Origin: Metridium senile | Taxonomy: Eukaryota > Cnidaria > Anthozoa > Actiniaria > Metridiidae | Length of the DNA: 64,000 nucleotides | Assembly: GCA_949775045.1 (NCBI GenBank) | Contig: OX459098.1 | Span: 17,009,281 to 17,073,280 of the forward strand | Direction of reading: 5' to 3' | In this document: positions 25,536-47,300 of the stretch, piece after piece | How the letters are laid out: every line of letters starts with the position of its first letter | Numbering within the stretch: the first letter of the stretch is position 1 | Made by a program: the position numbers and the translations under genes | Notes under the pieces: model-generated | What the model was told of the DNA's origin: nothing | Seen by the model: only the letters and a program-made list of their open reading frames with translations | The model's database searches: none

Positions 25536-26737
25536 CTATAGAATAGCAAATTTATCTTGGAATAAAGCTAGACTTGTAAAAATGCTTTACAATAATAATG
25601 TAATAGTATTAGTTAATATCAAAACGCAGAGTTAGTTTGTCAACCATAGTCTATGGAAAAATGATTTTTGAAATAGGTGTTTTAGTATATCTAAATGGCA
25701 CAAGCAAACAAATAGTAAAATAAAATAAACTTTAGAAAGTCTATCTGCATTACATGTAATACATGTTGACAAGACATGAAGGAATCATTCTTGTATTAAG
25801 ATTATTTCAAATGCTTTAAATACAACTGAGGTTATAAACTGTAAATATGTCAACAAAGTATTACTGTATTAAAGTGAATAAAAAACTAGAGTTGAGCCTT
25901 AATTGTTGACATAAATGTATACATTGTGTATTCCTTTGTGATCTTAAGTGGTGTGATACTTGAGTTACAAAAGGATCTAGATTTGACAAACTACAATTTG
26001 CCATCCAGAATTGAGCAAATATAGTCCTGCAAAGGAGTCTGGGCACTTTACACAAAATAAAACAATAGCAAAATGGCGTCGTATTCCCATGTTAAGATCC
26101 CAAGCAAGCTAACTCGCCTCAGACCTGCATCTCAATAGACATTTTCACAGTTCCTCTATAAAACTCGGAAATAAAAAAGCACCTTAACAATATTAGTATC
26201 AGTTCAAAATATCAGATGGAAGGAAAGACCAAAATTGTGGATGGGACAATGTCATAATCACACGATTCTTAGGGAGGCTTCGACTTACAAAGTGCTGATA
26301 TATAGCAGTTTTCCTAGATGTATAGTTTGAAGAGATTCCTATAAACCGATTTTGAATAATTTGAGGCGCATTTTTTTAGGCTGACTGTTTGCAATAATTA
26401 TCGACCAATATCTGTCCTCTGAGACTTGATACTTCTAGGCAAACTCTACTGACGTAGTTGCTAAATAAAGAATAACGTTTTTAATGGTGTGTATTTTGTT
26501 TTAATGATATACTGTACAAAATTACCCGATTCTGATTGGACGAGAGGAGTTCAATTAAGTTCCTATGGCAACGACAGTTTTTGACCAATTGGAGTGCGTG
26601 TTAGATCAGGCATTGTGTTTGTGCGCGAGCTCCTTACGCCACCCACCTTTGAAATTTTAGAAAAAAGCACAAATCAGTTTGGAATTAGCGTGCGTGAGCT
26701 TGATTCAACAATCTTTTTTCAGTATATTATTAATAAA

Positions 26738-26902
26738 AAATCGCACGACATTATCGTACAATTCGCAATTAATAGATACTCGTGATGTTTTGAAAGTTAT
26801 CAAATTGGACTCGCCTAAAAGGCTCGTTTAATTTTGAAAACTTTCCAAACATCGCTCGTACCTATTAATTACGAGTTGTACTCAAGTTCGTGCGATTTCC
26901 TA
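26738..26902. repeat. ~165-bp fold-back sequence
   Basis: Left aaaatcgcacga...attaatagatactcgtgatg is mirrored by cgctcgtacctattaatt...tcgtgcgatttc around a ggactcgcctaaaaggctcg centre. MITE-like; no clear target duplication. Confidence 0.65.
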
Positions 26903-27334
26903 TACTAAGAGCGAGTCCGTGTGAAAACCATGCAAATTCGAAAAATGTGTCTACAACGGGTATCACCGATTTCTTTCATTTTTGGCAGAGATAAGTCTTT
27001 GAGTGTACATATTAATTGTATGTAATATCAAACAAAAAATCGTTGGGGGGTACTCCCCTTGTCAAAGTGGTAGGGGTGATCGGCGGAGGTTTTGAAAACG
27101 ACCTCTAAAAGGTATGCACAAATAAAAATAACTGATAAAGCCTTATCGATTTCTCACCCAACAAATCAACAAAACAGAGCAAAAATGACTAATCTTGTTA
27201 TGTAACTGTTTTTTTTAGCCAGAACCTTAAAGGACACTAAAAGGTACGTACAGTAAATATTTTTAGCCTAAAAGGTACGCCGATCCCCCCTACCTTACCC
27301 CCCACCCCCCCCCCCCCCCCTTATTATATATTAT

Positions 27335-27530
27335 ATATCAAGTCTAACTTCTTTCAAAACTGAACTAAAAACTCATCTTTTCAAATTAGCTTATTCTTTG
27401 TAATTACGTCTTTTTGTTAATGTTGTTGTTGTTGGTAACAATCAATGTATAGCGCTTAGAACAGATTTGTATTTGCGCTTTATAAATTTCAGTATTTTTA
27501 TTTTTATTATTTTTATTATTGGACAAAAAA
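27335..27530 (+). mobile_element. LINE 3'-end fragment
   Basis: The frame reads SLTSFKTELKTHLFKLAYSL-stop, the standard end of a non-LTR reverse transcriptase ORF. A 3' tail with tatagcgcttagaac and gcgctttataaattt follows. It lies about 350 bp before gene 2 and follows a 16-base C run (27305-27320). Confidence 0.75.
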
Positions 27531-27722
27531 TATTTAATTTTTGAGAAGTTATCGAGGTTTAATGAAATAAAGTCAGAGGAACGAGAAAACTCGCAGTATT
27601 ATACGACAGTATTAAAATATTTATGCTTGTATTTTTTTTCAGCGGTTTTTTGTGTGCGCGCTTATCGTGGGCCCAAATCGAACATTCAAAAGTAGCCAAT
27701 CACCTTGATACAAGTTTTAGTT

Positions 27723-27872
27723 CTCGTGACTACTTCCATATTGGCCGTATTTATTTTAAAAACCTGTTTCGATAATAGCACTTTAATGTATTCGGTTAAT
27801 TAAACGGCTGGTCTCCCAGTGGAGGTTTGCCGAAGACTATACGTGGATTGGACGACGCTACAGTGCAGAGCG
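27723..27872 (+). promoter_or_regulatory. Conserved upstream block of gene 2 (putative promoter/5' UTR)
   Basis: About 150 bases (cgtgactac, catattggccgtatt, ttaatgtattcggtta) are shared with 35230-35384 before gene 3 and, in part, with 15060-15134 before gene 1. Conservation up to the ATG suggests each copy has its own promoter. No TATA box can be assigned. Confidence 0.5.
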
Positions 27873-30800
27873 ATGTCTCCCTTCTCAGCTTTGCTGTTGT
27901 ACCAACTTTGTTTCTACAAAAGTTTGGGTAAGTAGCATTGATATATGGATCCTTTATGTAGTTGTAATAAACTGCAAAGTCAATATTTAAGTTTCAACAA
28001 GAGAGCATATTAAATATATGCTCTCAAGATTGGTTTCAATTCTTAAATTTAACTTGGGAACCAGAGACTGCGGTTTTAAGTCATTTTACACAAAGGATTG
28101 CTGGACGCAACAAATTAATTATATACCTAGAACGCTAAAATGGTCCGGGATCTATCCACAATATTTTGAACCGTCTTCTGGTTTACACATTCCATTGATG
28201 GAAATGATTACTAACTCCTTAAAATATAGTCTGTTTAAGGCATAAAACAAAGTATAAAATTTAAAAGTAAACTTAAATTGAAATGATTATATATTTCCGT
28301 ATAAAATATCATAGCATACGTTCCATCTAAATTCAAATGATTTCTCTCAACCTATGTTGGCAACAAAACGGTTTTTTAGTTGTCATGGATGCACTTTCAC
28401 ATTGATTAGTAGGTATTGGCTTAATTAATGTTTTCAATGCATAATAAGTAATTAAAGTGACTCAAACACAAGGATACAACATAAAAGAAGTTGATAGCTT
28501 TTGTTCAGTTAACTCACCAGTATCTCGTCAAAATCTCACCAACTGAGGATTTCTAGGTCTCTAGCAAGAACCTGTTTAGAATGGTTGTCATTCTTTAGTA
28601 CTAATAATCAACAAAACAGGTCACGTGACTAAGTCAAGATTTTGAATATTTCTACTTTCTGTTCTAACAAAGATTGATTTTCAACCCCTCCAGACAGGAT
28701 CTTGTTAAGGCCATTTTACTCAGCAATTCCACATCAAAGGATTTTCGATTCACATAAAAACCGCCACCCCATTTTGAAATTCCTGTTTTTCTCGCCTTGA
28801 GGTCAGGTGAACACCGGAAGTCAACATGACTATGCTTAAAATTTTAAGAAACCTAAATATCACTTTAGGCCTTAAATTCAATTTCATAGTTTTAAGGTTA
28901 AAACAGTTATTACGAAACTGTAAACAAAACATGCCTTAATATTCCTGAGTCGAGTAAGGTTCATTTTAATTACACTGAAGTGCTATATATATAATGCTAC
29001 TGACTACGAGAAATAGATAACTTGTTCAAATTTTAATTGAGTAAGTTCTTTTCGAATTACTGGGAGATATGAATACTAATTTTTGTAATCTTTTAAAACT
29101 TAAACAAAGTCTAGAAGGGATGAGATAAAACATATTTTAATAACTCATGAGGCAATTTACATAAGAAATCAAATAAGGAAGTCGTAGTTTCCTGGGGCTA
29201 ACTCGAAAACTTAATTTTATATACATACATATTTATATATAGGAATTCAAAAGTCCGTGCAGTTCGTAATTAGCACTATGAAGAAAAAAGAAACGCGAGC
29301 AAAGTCACGACAAAATTTAACTAGGGGTGCATTGAATTCGCTGATTAGAAAAAGAGTAACTTCAACAATGTCTTAGAGTTAACGTTGCAGCCATTGAGAC
29401 GAAAGCTATTTTTCTTTGTAACGAGAGTGGTTTTGTTTTGCAATGTTTTCGTAAAAAGATACAATTTAATACTTGTAGTAATTCAAATTCAGTGATAAGC
29501 GTGCTAGGCTTCATGGATGCATTCCGCATCATGGTTATACAAGTAAAATATCACTTTAACAGAAAACTTGTCTTGTGTTGTCGTTTTCGTTTAGTAAAAC
29601 TTGTGTGGTCTCCATTTATTTGCGTCTTGTGTTACCATTTTAGTTTAGTAAAACTGGTGTGGTCTCAATTTATTAACGTCTTGTGTTGTTATTTTAGTTT
29701 AAAACTTTTTGTGGTCTCCATTATTAAAGGGAGGGGTACCTTGTACTTTTTATCAATTCCACTTTTGAGCCTCAAGTTTTACAAATATTATGCATAAACT
29801 TTTGAAACTTATAAATTAGCCTCATTTCTTTAGGTGTAAAATTTTTATAGAGTTTTACAAAATGATAGAAAGTCCCCTATCCCGGTCAGGTTAGCATTAA
29901 AGTACTAATATTTTCCTCTCGGGGTCACGCTAGCAAGTTGTGCATGTTCACTTCGCACTGATTGGCTAGTTCCCTATGATGGATTTACTTAGCATCGTTT
30001 CATAATTGTAATCAGAATCATACGTACCGTAACTACCACTAATCCAGTTATCGTAATAGTAAAATTAATCACAGTATCATATTCATACCTGTCATATCGT
30101 TAACTATGAATATAATCATAACATTTTACCATGATCGATACTAGCAGCTGACACCTGTCCTAAGAACATAGTGTTATCAGACAAAATGCATGGTAAAGCC
30201 CTGGTCAACCATACCGTTCAAACCGTGTCAGTCATCGACAATGATGGATGTCAAATGTATTGTTTCATGGACGATCGCTGCATCTCGTACAACTTTTACC
30301 AACAACTGGGGATCTGTAATCTGAGTAACTCTGACCACATCATGCACCCTGGTCACTTGGTGAAAACACCCAATGCTCTCTACTACAGAGTAAAGGTACT
30401 TCAGATATATGATGACTATTGTAAGGTCGTTTGGCAATTAAACAAGTATTCGAAAATAATAATTAGAAATAATGTCCTGAAAAATAACGACTATAACAAT
30501 GATGGTGGTGATGATAATGATGATGAATATACTAATATTATAAATGGTATAAATTATGATTATAATAAACATTGAGAGAAATGTTTTTTGTATAATTTCC
30601 ATGCAGAACAATTGTGACTGCATGAGTGGAAATGTGGCGTCTTGTACTGTCAAGGGCGGTACCCATCAATGTCATTGTAAATCTGGGTTTACAGGGAACC
30701 AATGTGAGACAAGTAAGTCCAAAACTTAATACGTACCTTTAATGAAGACATACTTTTTTGTGATTATATGTTATATCTGTTATTACAAATGCAAATTATT

Positions 30801-32955
30801 TTTTGGCATTTGCATCCATATTTATATATAGATATAATTATACTGGAATTAACAAAACTTGGTTTAAGCCAGTGAAAATCAATGCACCTGCCCCTTCCCG
30901 ACCCTGTTTTCAAGATTCAATAAAGTTGTTTATAAATCAGTGTGAATTATGAATTATATGAACTGTAAAAAAGACTTGTGCCTAATAGAACGTCCTTAAA
31001 ATCAATTTGACGACAGGATTCATTTTTGCAGACATTGATGACTGCGTCAACAGCCCTTGTCAGAATCAAGGAACCTGCAAAGATCTTGTGAATGGCTACA
31101 GCTGTATCTGTACTGAGGAATTCAAAGGAGAAAACTGCTCTATTAAGCGAGGTAAATTACCCATCACCATCACCATCGTCATAACCAACATTAATTAATA
31201 TAGCTTTATCATAGCCATCGTTATTATCACCATTACGCACCATCATCACCACCAACATAATCATCACCACCAACATCATCATCCCGTTCTCGTCCACATC
31301 GCCAGCACTATTATGATCCTCAAGTAGCTTTTAAGCTAAAAGGCATGTGATCCTTAAGAAGATTCCCTAAAAACTAAAAATAACCTTATAAACTGCCTCA
31401 GCGTTAGCCGATGATTATGATTTTTAGTACGATGATAGAATGCAACATGCTCAACTTGTCTGTGTCATGTTTTGGAATTTAGGACATCACTGGCTAGGTC
31501 ACGTGAGTAAACATAACATGAATTATCTGGTGGTAGGGAAAGAAGCTGAAATGCAATTTTCTGCCAAATTGAATTGTTTCCAATAATAAAAAAAACTGCC
31601 TTGGTTGCTGAACTTTAAAGTAACAAGTAGCCTATTTTGCACAACCTTCCCTTAAAGTATATACTTTTTCAACTGACCAATGCAAGGCACTTTTAAAAAG
31701 CACTCATTCCAGATAAATTCAATCACTGCCGAAGAAATATTTGAAAATATAAAAAAACACGTGGCCTATCAAGCCATGTACGTGATTGGAGGATCTGCCA
31801 AAAAACTATTCTTAAACATCACATTAAATGGTTTCAAGGTCATCTGAAAATTTTGTTGAATTTGTTTTTTTTTTCTAATATTTACTATTGACCAAGCTTT
31901 AACATACTTGAGCCGCGCTAGGACGATGACGATAATGACTATCACCTTCAGCACCAACATCATCATTATGCTCACAACCATCATTACCATCCGTCAATCA
32001 TCGTTGTCGATATCACCATCATTACGATTATTATTATCACCATTATTACTTACTGTTATCACCGTCATGACTATCACATTATTTAGGTTGTCATTTACTA
32101 TTATATTACCACTACGAACCATCATTCTAATCCATCACCACCATCATATTGATTATGTTGCTGCAACATGTTGGATGTTGTTGGATATTGTTGGATGAAG
32201 TTTGAAACTGGTCAAACTTCAGAGCCAACAAGTCCCAACATTTCTTTTGTTTCGCGGTCATCGAAGCGTAGCCCAACAATGTTGCGTTCGTTTGCACAGC
32301 ACATCCAACAATGTTGCGCTGGTGTCCCATCGTTGTAATAGGGAAATATCAGCAAAATTAAACTAATATGGAGTTTTTCCTTAATAAAATACAATAAAAA
32401 ATTCAAAAAAATTTTAAGACAAAAAAAAAATGAAAAAAAAATTCAAAAGAAAAATATGTATCGCTTAGAAAAAGCAAATATATACAAATAAAATAAAAAA
32501 CATTAAAAAACGACTTGAAATTCAACAGTGAGCAAGATAGTCACCCATTATTCAACATGGCGCCCCAACAAGCAGTGGTTTGTAGGGAGTTGTGGTTATT
32601 TGTGTCCCAAAATCCTTTGTATTATCACCGGAGCGCCCAACATGTTGGGACCGTGTTGCGAGCGTTTGCACACACCCTCCAACATCGCAAAAAAATCACA
32701 CAACAATGTTGGCCCAACAATGTTGGATGTTGTTGCGTGCGTTTGCACGGCCTTAAGATACAAGTAATATACACAACAATTCACTCTAACTAAACAATAT
32801 GTACAGTTTTGTTTTCTAAGTTAATTTTTTTTTCAGCTTATCGAGACAAAGTCACCAATTGTCAATATTACAAGAATAAGGACCGTTGCAGTAGTATTTT
32901 GTGGCGAAGATGGAGAAAGAAGAACTGCGAGAAGACATGCAATCTCTGCGGCTAA
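27873..32955 (+). CDS. Secreted PAN/apple-EGF-cbEGF-ShKT-like protein, gene 2 of tandem trio
   Basis: Predicted exons: 27873-27927, 30148-30395, 30607-30712, 31032-31151, 32837-32955; 215 aa. The order is signal peptide (1-18), PAN/apple (19-101), EGF (102-136), calcium-binding EGF (137-176, DIDDC start and SPCQNQGTC), and a 39-residue last exon of ShKT type with a W between the second and third Cys and the end CEKTCNLCG. ShKT modules occur in cnidarian venom peptides but also as accessory domains of secreted enzymes and matrix proteins. The context here (PAN and EGF, one gene of three) favours the second use. The module has five Cys; the place of the usual first Cys is Tyr. All joins keep phase. 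An AATAAA at about 33584 is a candidate polyadenylation signal. Confidence 0.85.
29569..29725. repeat. ~57-bp tandem repeat, about 3 copies
   Basis: The block cttgtgttgtcgttttcgtttagtaaaact...tgtggtctcc repeats three times in intron 1 of gene 2. A 119-codon ORF across it is a by-product. Confidence 0.75.
31155..32150. repeat. CAT/CAC-rich low-complexity tracts in gene 2 intron 4
   Basis: Trinucleotide-rich stretches (atcaccaccatca) at 31155-31300 and 31920-32150, with ordinary sequence between. The same kind of sequence follows the same exon in gene 3, so it was present before the duplication. Confidence 0.8.
32158..32756. mobile_element. Inverted-repeat element with CAACATTGTTGG palindromes
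   Basis: Both ends carry repeated ccaacaatgttg / caacatgttgg words and a gtgcaaacg-type motif (gcgttcgtttgcacag near 32283, gcgagcgtttgcacac near 32657, gcgtgcgtttgcacgg near 32738). The centre is A-rich. MITE-like; the target duplication is not clear. Confidence 0.6.
32837..32955 (+). CDS. ShKT-like terminal exon of gene 2
   Basis: It is preceded by a strong acceptor (tttttttttcag) and ends TGC-GGC-TAA. Five Cys at exon residues 9, 18, 31, 35 and 38 have ShKT spacing; a basic stretch (WRRWRKK) lies between the second and third. The missing first Cys leaves an odd number, so the fold or its pairing is altered. Not evidence of toxicity by itself. Confidence 0.75.
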
Positions 32956-33897
32956 CTGGATAAGCGAAGTTTAGCGATTCTCTTTGCCAAGGGAAGGATT
33001 TAGGGGTAAAAGTATCGGGTATGCTCGTCGCGAACACCCCTAAAAGATATCAAAAAGAGAACGTTGCACGAAAGACATTTATAGCTAGCAAATAATATAC
33101 ACAACGACAAAAAGCGTGGTTATGATACATGCATGCATGGTATACGAAACAAAAGAGGCTTTTCCTTCTTCTATGCCCCAAAAGATATCAGGAAATGTGG
33201 AAATCTCTATAATGAATTACTTTATTAATACCATAAAAGATACCACGTTGGTGATATTTTACCCCTAAGAGATACGACAATCGTACCTGATACTTTTACC
33301 TGTGATCATGAGAATGGCTTACGAGTGGAGACTAGCAGTTAAACTATAAGTACGAAAAGACACCTAATTCGTGTCTGTGAGCACTCGTTACATGTGCATT
33401 TGATTGATTTAACTCTTTCTTATTTACGGCTGACCGAAGTGATTATTGTCAATTTCTAGAGCGTAAGTGAGTTAGCGTGTAATGTGATAAGGGGTGTGGT
33501 GGGAATGTGTACAGAAGCGAAGAGAGAGTTTATCGAGCAAATGTGTATTGTGAAAGACGGTGATTTTAAGTGAATTTGTGATCGAATAAACGTGATTCAA
33601 ATGACTATGTTTGTGGTGGAATCAAGTTCCGTACACGGCTATAAAATTCATGAATAATTCATGAGAATTTTACAAAAGAAATCACGTCCGTGACGAATTC
33701 TGTAAATCTCATACAGATTTTGTCCTGATTTGCTTAACTATAACTTGAATTTACCTTCTTCCTTGACAGTTTTAGGTAAATTCATTAGGTAAATTCTAAC
33801 AAATAGTCACTATCTAGTGACTAGTAATTGTTGCTACTATTTGCTAGTATTTTCAATTCTTAGATTGCATTTCATAAGTAGTATACAAGATTCGTGT

Positions 33898-33963
33898 CCG
33901 ATCTGTATGCGATATACAACGGCTCGTTTTCGACTGGCCTTTGTATATCGCATACAGATCGGC
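33898..33963. repeat. 22-bp inverted repeat
   Basis: Arms ccgatctgtatgcgatatac and its reverse complement with a ~22-base spacer, about 0.95 kb after the stop of gene 2. Confidence 0.85.
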
Positions 33964-34346
33964 AGCTCAGGCTATTGTATATGTATGACTAAAACCTTAT
34001 AGTACACAGTGTTAATTTTGACGATGTTATTTGCCAATAAACCATTTAAACAATCTTGAAGTTAGTTTATATATTGTCGTATGGATCTATGTAGTTAAGT
34101 TAATAGAATGAGATGGTTAAGAAACTCGTCGTTTCATCTTTCTGTTTACTTTTTCCAATGATGCGGTATTCCGGATTCCAAATTCAGTTTTTATCTTATT
34201 TTCCGATTCCTTTACATTGGGTGAGTAACAGTGCACTAGACAAAACAATTCTTACATCAACCAATGAATCGAATACGTTTTGGTCAGTTATAAGTCCGTC
34301 AAGTTAAAAGCAAATCAATTTAAAACAAAAGAGTGTGCCCCGGGGT

Positions 34347-34369
34347 GGGGGGGGGGGGGGGGGGGGGGG
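34347..34369. repeat. 23-base G homopolymer
   Basis: An unbroken G run followed by agggg-tgggg. G runs or C runs also lie before gene 1 (14867-14883) and gene 2 (27305-27320). Confidence 0.95.
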
Positions 34370-34679
34370 AGGGGTGGGGTGCACTTCTAACTTTTGAAGT
34401 TTTGATTTGCCAAGTTTTATAACCAGTTATTACTCAGTCCGAATCAGTCTTTGATTGTATAAAAGCCCTGTATGCTCGACATCTTTTGGAGATTTTGCAT
34501 CCCTACTAGTTCCCCCATCAAATTTCATGCCCTAATCAACGAATTATTCTTTTTTAGGTGTAAAATTGAGGGGCCATTTTTTTTCTGCAGAAATAAAATG
34601 GGTGGGCCAGAATTGTTGGTAAGAGATACTTAGGGGCACCCACCTCCCTACCCTGATAAAAAACGCCCCTCATCTGAAT

Positions 34680-35095
34680 ACAAAATGAACGCCCCTAACT
34701 GTTAAAAAATGAACGCCCCTAACTGTTAAAAAATGAACGCCCCAAACTGTTAAAAAATGAACGCCCCTAACTGTTAAAAAAATGAACGCCCCTAACTGTT
34801 AAAAAATGAATGCCCCTAACTGTTAAAAAATGAACGCCCCTAACTGTTAAAAAATGAACGCCCCTAACTGTTAAAAAATAAACGCCCTAACTGTTAAAAA
34901 ATGAACGCCCCTAACTGTTAAAAAATGATCGCCCCTAACTGTTAAAAAATGAACGCCCCTAACTGTTAAAAAATGAACGCCCCTAACTGTTAAAAAATGA
35001 ACGCCCCTAACTGTTAAAAAATGAACGCCCTTAACTGTTAAAAAATGAATGCCCCTAACTGTTAAAAAATGAATGCCTCTAACGTAAACTGTTAA
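34680..35095. repeat. 23-bp minisatellite, about 17-18 copies
   Basis: The unit is aaatgaacgcccctaactgtta with minor variants, 300 bp before the upstream block of gene 3. No unique spacers, so not CRISPR. A minus-strand 92-codon ORF is repeat read-through. Confidence 0.95.
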
Positions 35096-35229
35096 AAAAA
35101 ATAACGGTAGGTAAAAAGAAAGTTGAAAACAACTGCAGTAAATCTCCAATTGTATTAATGTCCATTAGAATATGAATGGTTTGTTTAACATTCCCAGAGT
35201 GTCAATATCGTTATAAAACTTTTAATCAG

Positions 35230-35384
35230 CACGTGACTACTGCCATATTGGCCGTATTCATTTTAAACACCTGCTTTGATAATAGCAATTTAATGTATTC
35301 GGTTATATTAAACGGCTGATCCGGCCTAGTTTAGGTTTGCCGCAGACTATATACGTGGACTCGACGACGCCACAGTGCAGAGTG
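35230..35384 (+). promoter_or_regulatory. Conserved upstream block of gene 3 (putative promoter/5' UTR)
   Basis: Shares acgtgactac, catattggccgtatt and ttaatgtattcggttatatt with the block before gene 2. Confidence 0.5.
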
Positions 35385-44059
<8,675 letters not shown>

Positions 44060-44329
44060 TATTGGTTTTAATAGCAAATGGCAATAAGCACATACAAAAA
44101 GAGAATCGAATGTTGATACCCCTAGGGAACTCCGAAGTGGTAAGGGTGATCGACGGTTGATTTAGCAAATGACTTCTAAAAGGAATGCTCTTAAGCTTAA
44201 TTTTAGCAAAAACGCCAAGTAAAAATGATCATTACAGGTTCGGGGTCATGTTACGTAATTGACTTTTTTTAATTGACTTAGAAAGGGGTATTGGTCGTTT
44301 TAACTTTACGACCATTATCGCTGCCACAG

Positions 44330-47300
44330 TCACTATAACGGTTCATAGTATGACAGGCTGTCAATATCATAATACCTACCTAGCTATGTAGTTAATCCTG
44401 GATTAGTGATCCCTATAACCGTACATAGTATGACAGGCTGTCACTATCATAATACCTATACAGTTATCCTGGGTTAGTGCTATCCCTATAACCGTTCATA
44501 GTATGACAGGCTGTCACTATCATAATACCTATGTATAGTTAATCCTGGGTTAGTGCTATCCCTATAACCGTACATAGTATGACAGGCTATCACTATCATA
44601 ATACCTATGCAGTTAATCCTGGGTTAGTGCTATCCCTATAACCGTTCATAGTATGACAGGCTGTCACTATCATAATACCTATGTAGTTAATCCTGGGTTA
44701 GTGCTATCCCTATAACCGTTCATAGTATGACAGGCTGTCACTATCATAATACCTATGTAGTTAATCCTGGGTTAGTGCTATCCCTATAACCGTACATAGT
44801 ATGACAGGCTGTCACTATCATAATACCTATACAGTTATCCTGGGTTAGTGGGTATCCCTATAACCGTTCATAGTATGACAGGCTGTCACTTTCATAATAC
44901 CTATACAGTTATCCTGGGTTAGTGGGTATCCCTATAACCGTTCATAGTATGACAGGCTGTCACTTTCATAATACCTATGTAGTTAATCCTGGGTTAGTGA
45001 TCCCTATAACCGTACATAGTATGACAGGCTGTCACTATCATAATACCTATACAGTTATCCTGGGTTAGTGCTATCCCTATAACCGTTCATAGTATGACAG
45101 GCTGTCAATATCATAATACCTACCTAGCTATGTAGTTAATCCTGGATTAGTGATCCCTATAACCGTACATAGTATGACAGGCTGTCACTATCATAATACC
45201 TATACAGTTATCCTGGGTTAGTGCTATCCCTATAACCGTTCATAGTATGACAGGCTGTCACTATCATAATACCTATGCAGTTAATCCTGGGTTAGTGCTA
45301 TCCCTATAACCGTTCATAGTATGACAGGCTGTCACTATCATAATACCTATGTAGTTAATCCTGGGTTAGTGCTATCCCTATAACCGTTCATAGTATGACA
45401 GGCTGTCACTATCATAATACCTATGTAGTTAATCCTGGGTTAGTGCTATCCCTATAACCGTACATAGTATGACAGGCTGTCACTATCATAATACCTATAC
45501 AGTTATCCTGGGTTAGTGGGTATCCCTATAACCGTTCATAGTATGACAGGCTGTCACTTTCATAATACCTATACAGTTATCCTGGGTTAGTGGGTATCCC
45601 TATAACCGTTCATAGTATGACAGGCTGTCACTTTCATAATACCTATGTAGTTAATCCTGGGTTAGTGCTATCCCTATAACCGTACATAGTATGACAGGCT
45701 ATCACTATCATAATACCTATGTAGTTAATCCTGGGTTAGTGCTATCCCTATAACCTTTCATAGTATAACAGGCTGTCACTATCATAATACCTACACTGTA
45801 TGTAGTTAATCCTGGGTTAGTGCTATCCCTATAACCGTTCATAGTATGACAGGCTGTCACTATCATAATACCTATACAGTTATCCTGGGTTAGTGCTATT
45901 CCTATAATCGTGCATAGTATGACAGGCTGTCACCATCATAATACCTATACAGTTATCCTGGGTTAGTGATGTCCCTATAACCGTACATAGTATGACAGGC
46001 TGTCACCATCATAATATCTATGTAGTTAATCCTGGGTTAGTGCTGTCCCTATAACCGTACATAGTATGACAAGCTGTCACTATCATAATATCTATGTAGT
46101 TAATCCTGGGTTAGTGCTATCCCTATAACCGTTCATAGTATGACAGGCTGTCACCATCATAATACCTATACAGTTATCCTGGGTTAGTGCTGTCCCTATA
46201 ACCGTACATAGTATGACAGGCTGTCACCATCATAATACCTATGTAGTTAATCCTGGTAGTGCTATCCCTATAACCGTACATAGTATGACAGGCTGTCACT
46301 ATCATAATACCTATACAGTTATCCTGGGTTAGTGCTCTCCCTATAACCGTTCATAGTATGACAGACTGTCACCATCATACCTATACAGTTATCCTGGGTT
46401 AGTGCTATCCCTATAACCGTACATAGTATGACAGGCTGTCACCATCATAATACCTATACAGTTATCCTGGGTTAGTGCTGTCCCTATAACCGTACATACT
46501 ATGACAGGCTGTCACTATCATACTATCTATGTAGTTAATCCTGGGTTAGTGCTATCCCTATAACCGTTCATAGTATGAGAAACTGTCACTATCATAATAC
46601 CTAATATACAGTTATCCTGGGTTAGTGCTGTCCCTATAACTGTACATAGTATGACAAGCTGTCACTATCATAATATCTATGTAGTTAATCCTGGGTTAGT
46701 GCTATCCCTATAACCGTTCATAGTATGACAGGCTGTCACCATCATAATACCTATACAGTTATCCTGGGTTAGTGCTGTCCCTATAACCGTACATAGTATG
46801 ACAGGCTGTCACCATCATAATACCTATGTAGTTAATCCTGGTAGTGCTATCCCTATAACCGTACATAGTATGACAGGCTGTCACTATCATAATACCTATA
46901 CAGTTATCCTGGGTTAGTGCTCTCCCTATAACCGTTCATAGTATGACAGACTGTCACCATCATACCTATACAGTTATCCTGGGTTAGTGCTATCCCTATA
47001 ACCGTACATAGTATGACAGGCTGTCACCATCATAATACCTATACAGTTATCCTGGGTTAGTGCTGTCCCTATAACCGTACATACTATGACAGGCTGTCAC
47101 TATCATACTATCTATGTAGTTAATCCTGGGTTAGTGCTATCCCTATAACCGTTCATAGTATGAGAAACTGTCACTATCATAATACCTAATATACAGTTAT
47201 CCTGGGTTAGTGCTGTCCCTATAACTGTACATAGTATGACAGGCTGTCACTATCATAATATCTATGTAGTTAATCCTGGGTTAGTGCTATCTCTATAACT

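Larger units (their letters stand above)
23373..26500 (+). mobile_element. Satellite-bearing dispersed repeat, copy B
   Basis: The left flank 23373-23750 matches 1011-1510 of copy A, the satellite lies in the middle, and the right flank 25500-26450 matches copies A and C. The TTAA element found in copy A is absent at the equivalent site (about 25900), which proves that insertion. A different inverted-repeat element sits at 24870-25535. Confidence 0.7.

Noticed and set aside
30228..30437. Minus-strand ORF opposite the PAN exon of gene 2
   Set aside because: Shadow of a real exon on the plus strand.
34680..35095. CRISPR array
   Set aside because: Repeats are contiguous without unique spacers and the genome is eukaryotic.
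34871..35149. Minus-strand 92-codon repeat ORF
   Set aside because: Read-through of the 23-bp minisatellite; no start context or conserved flank.
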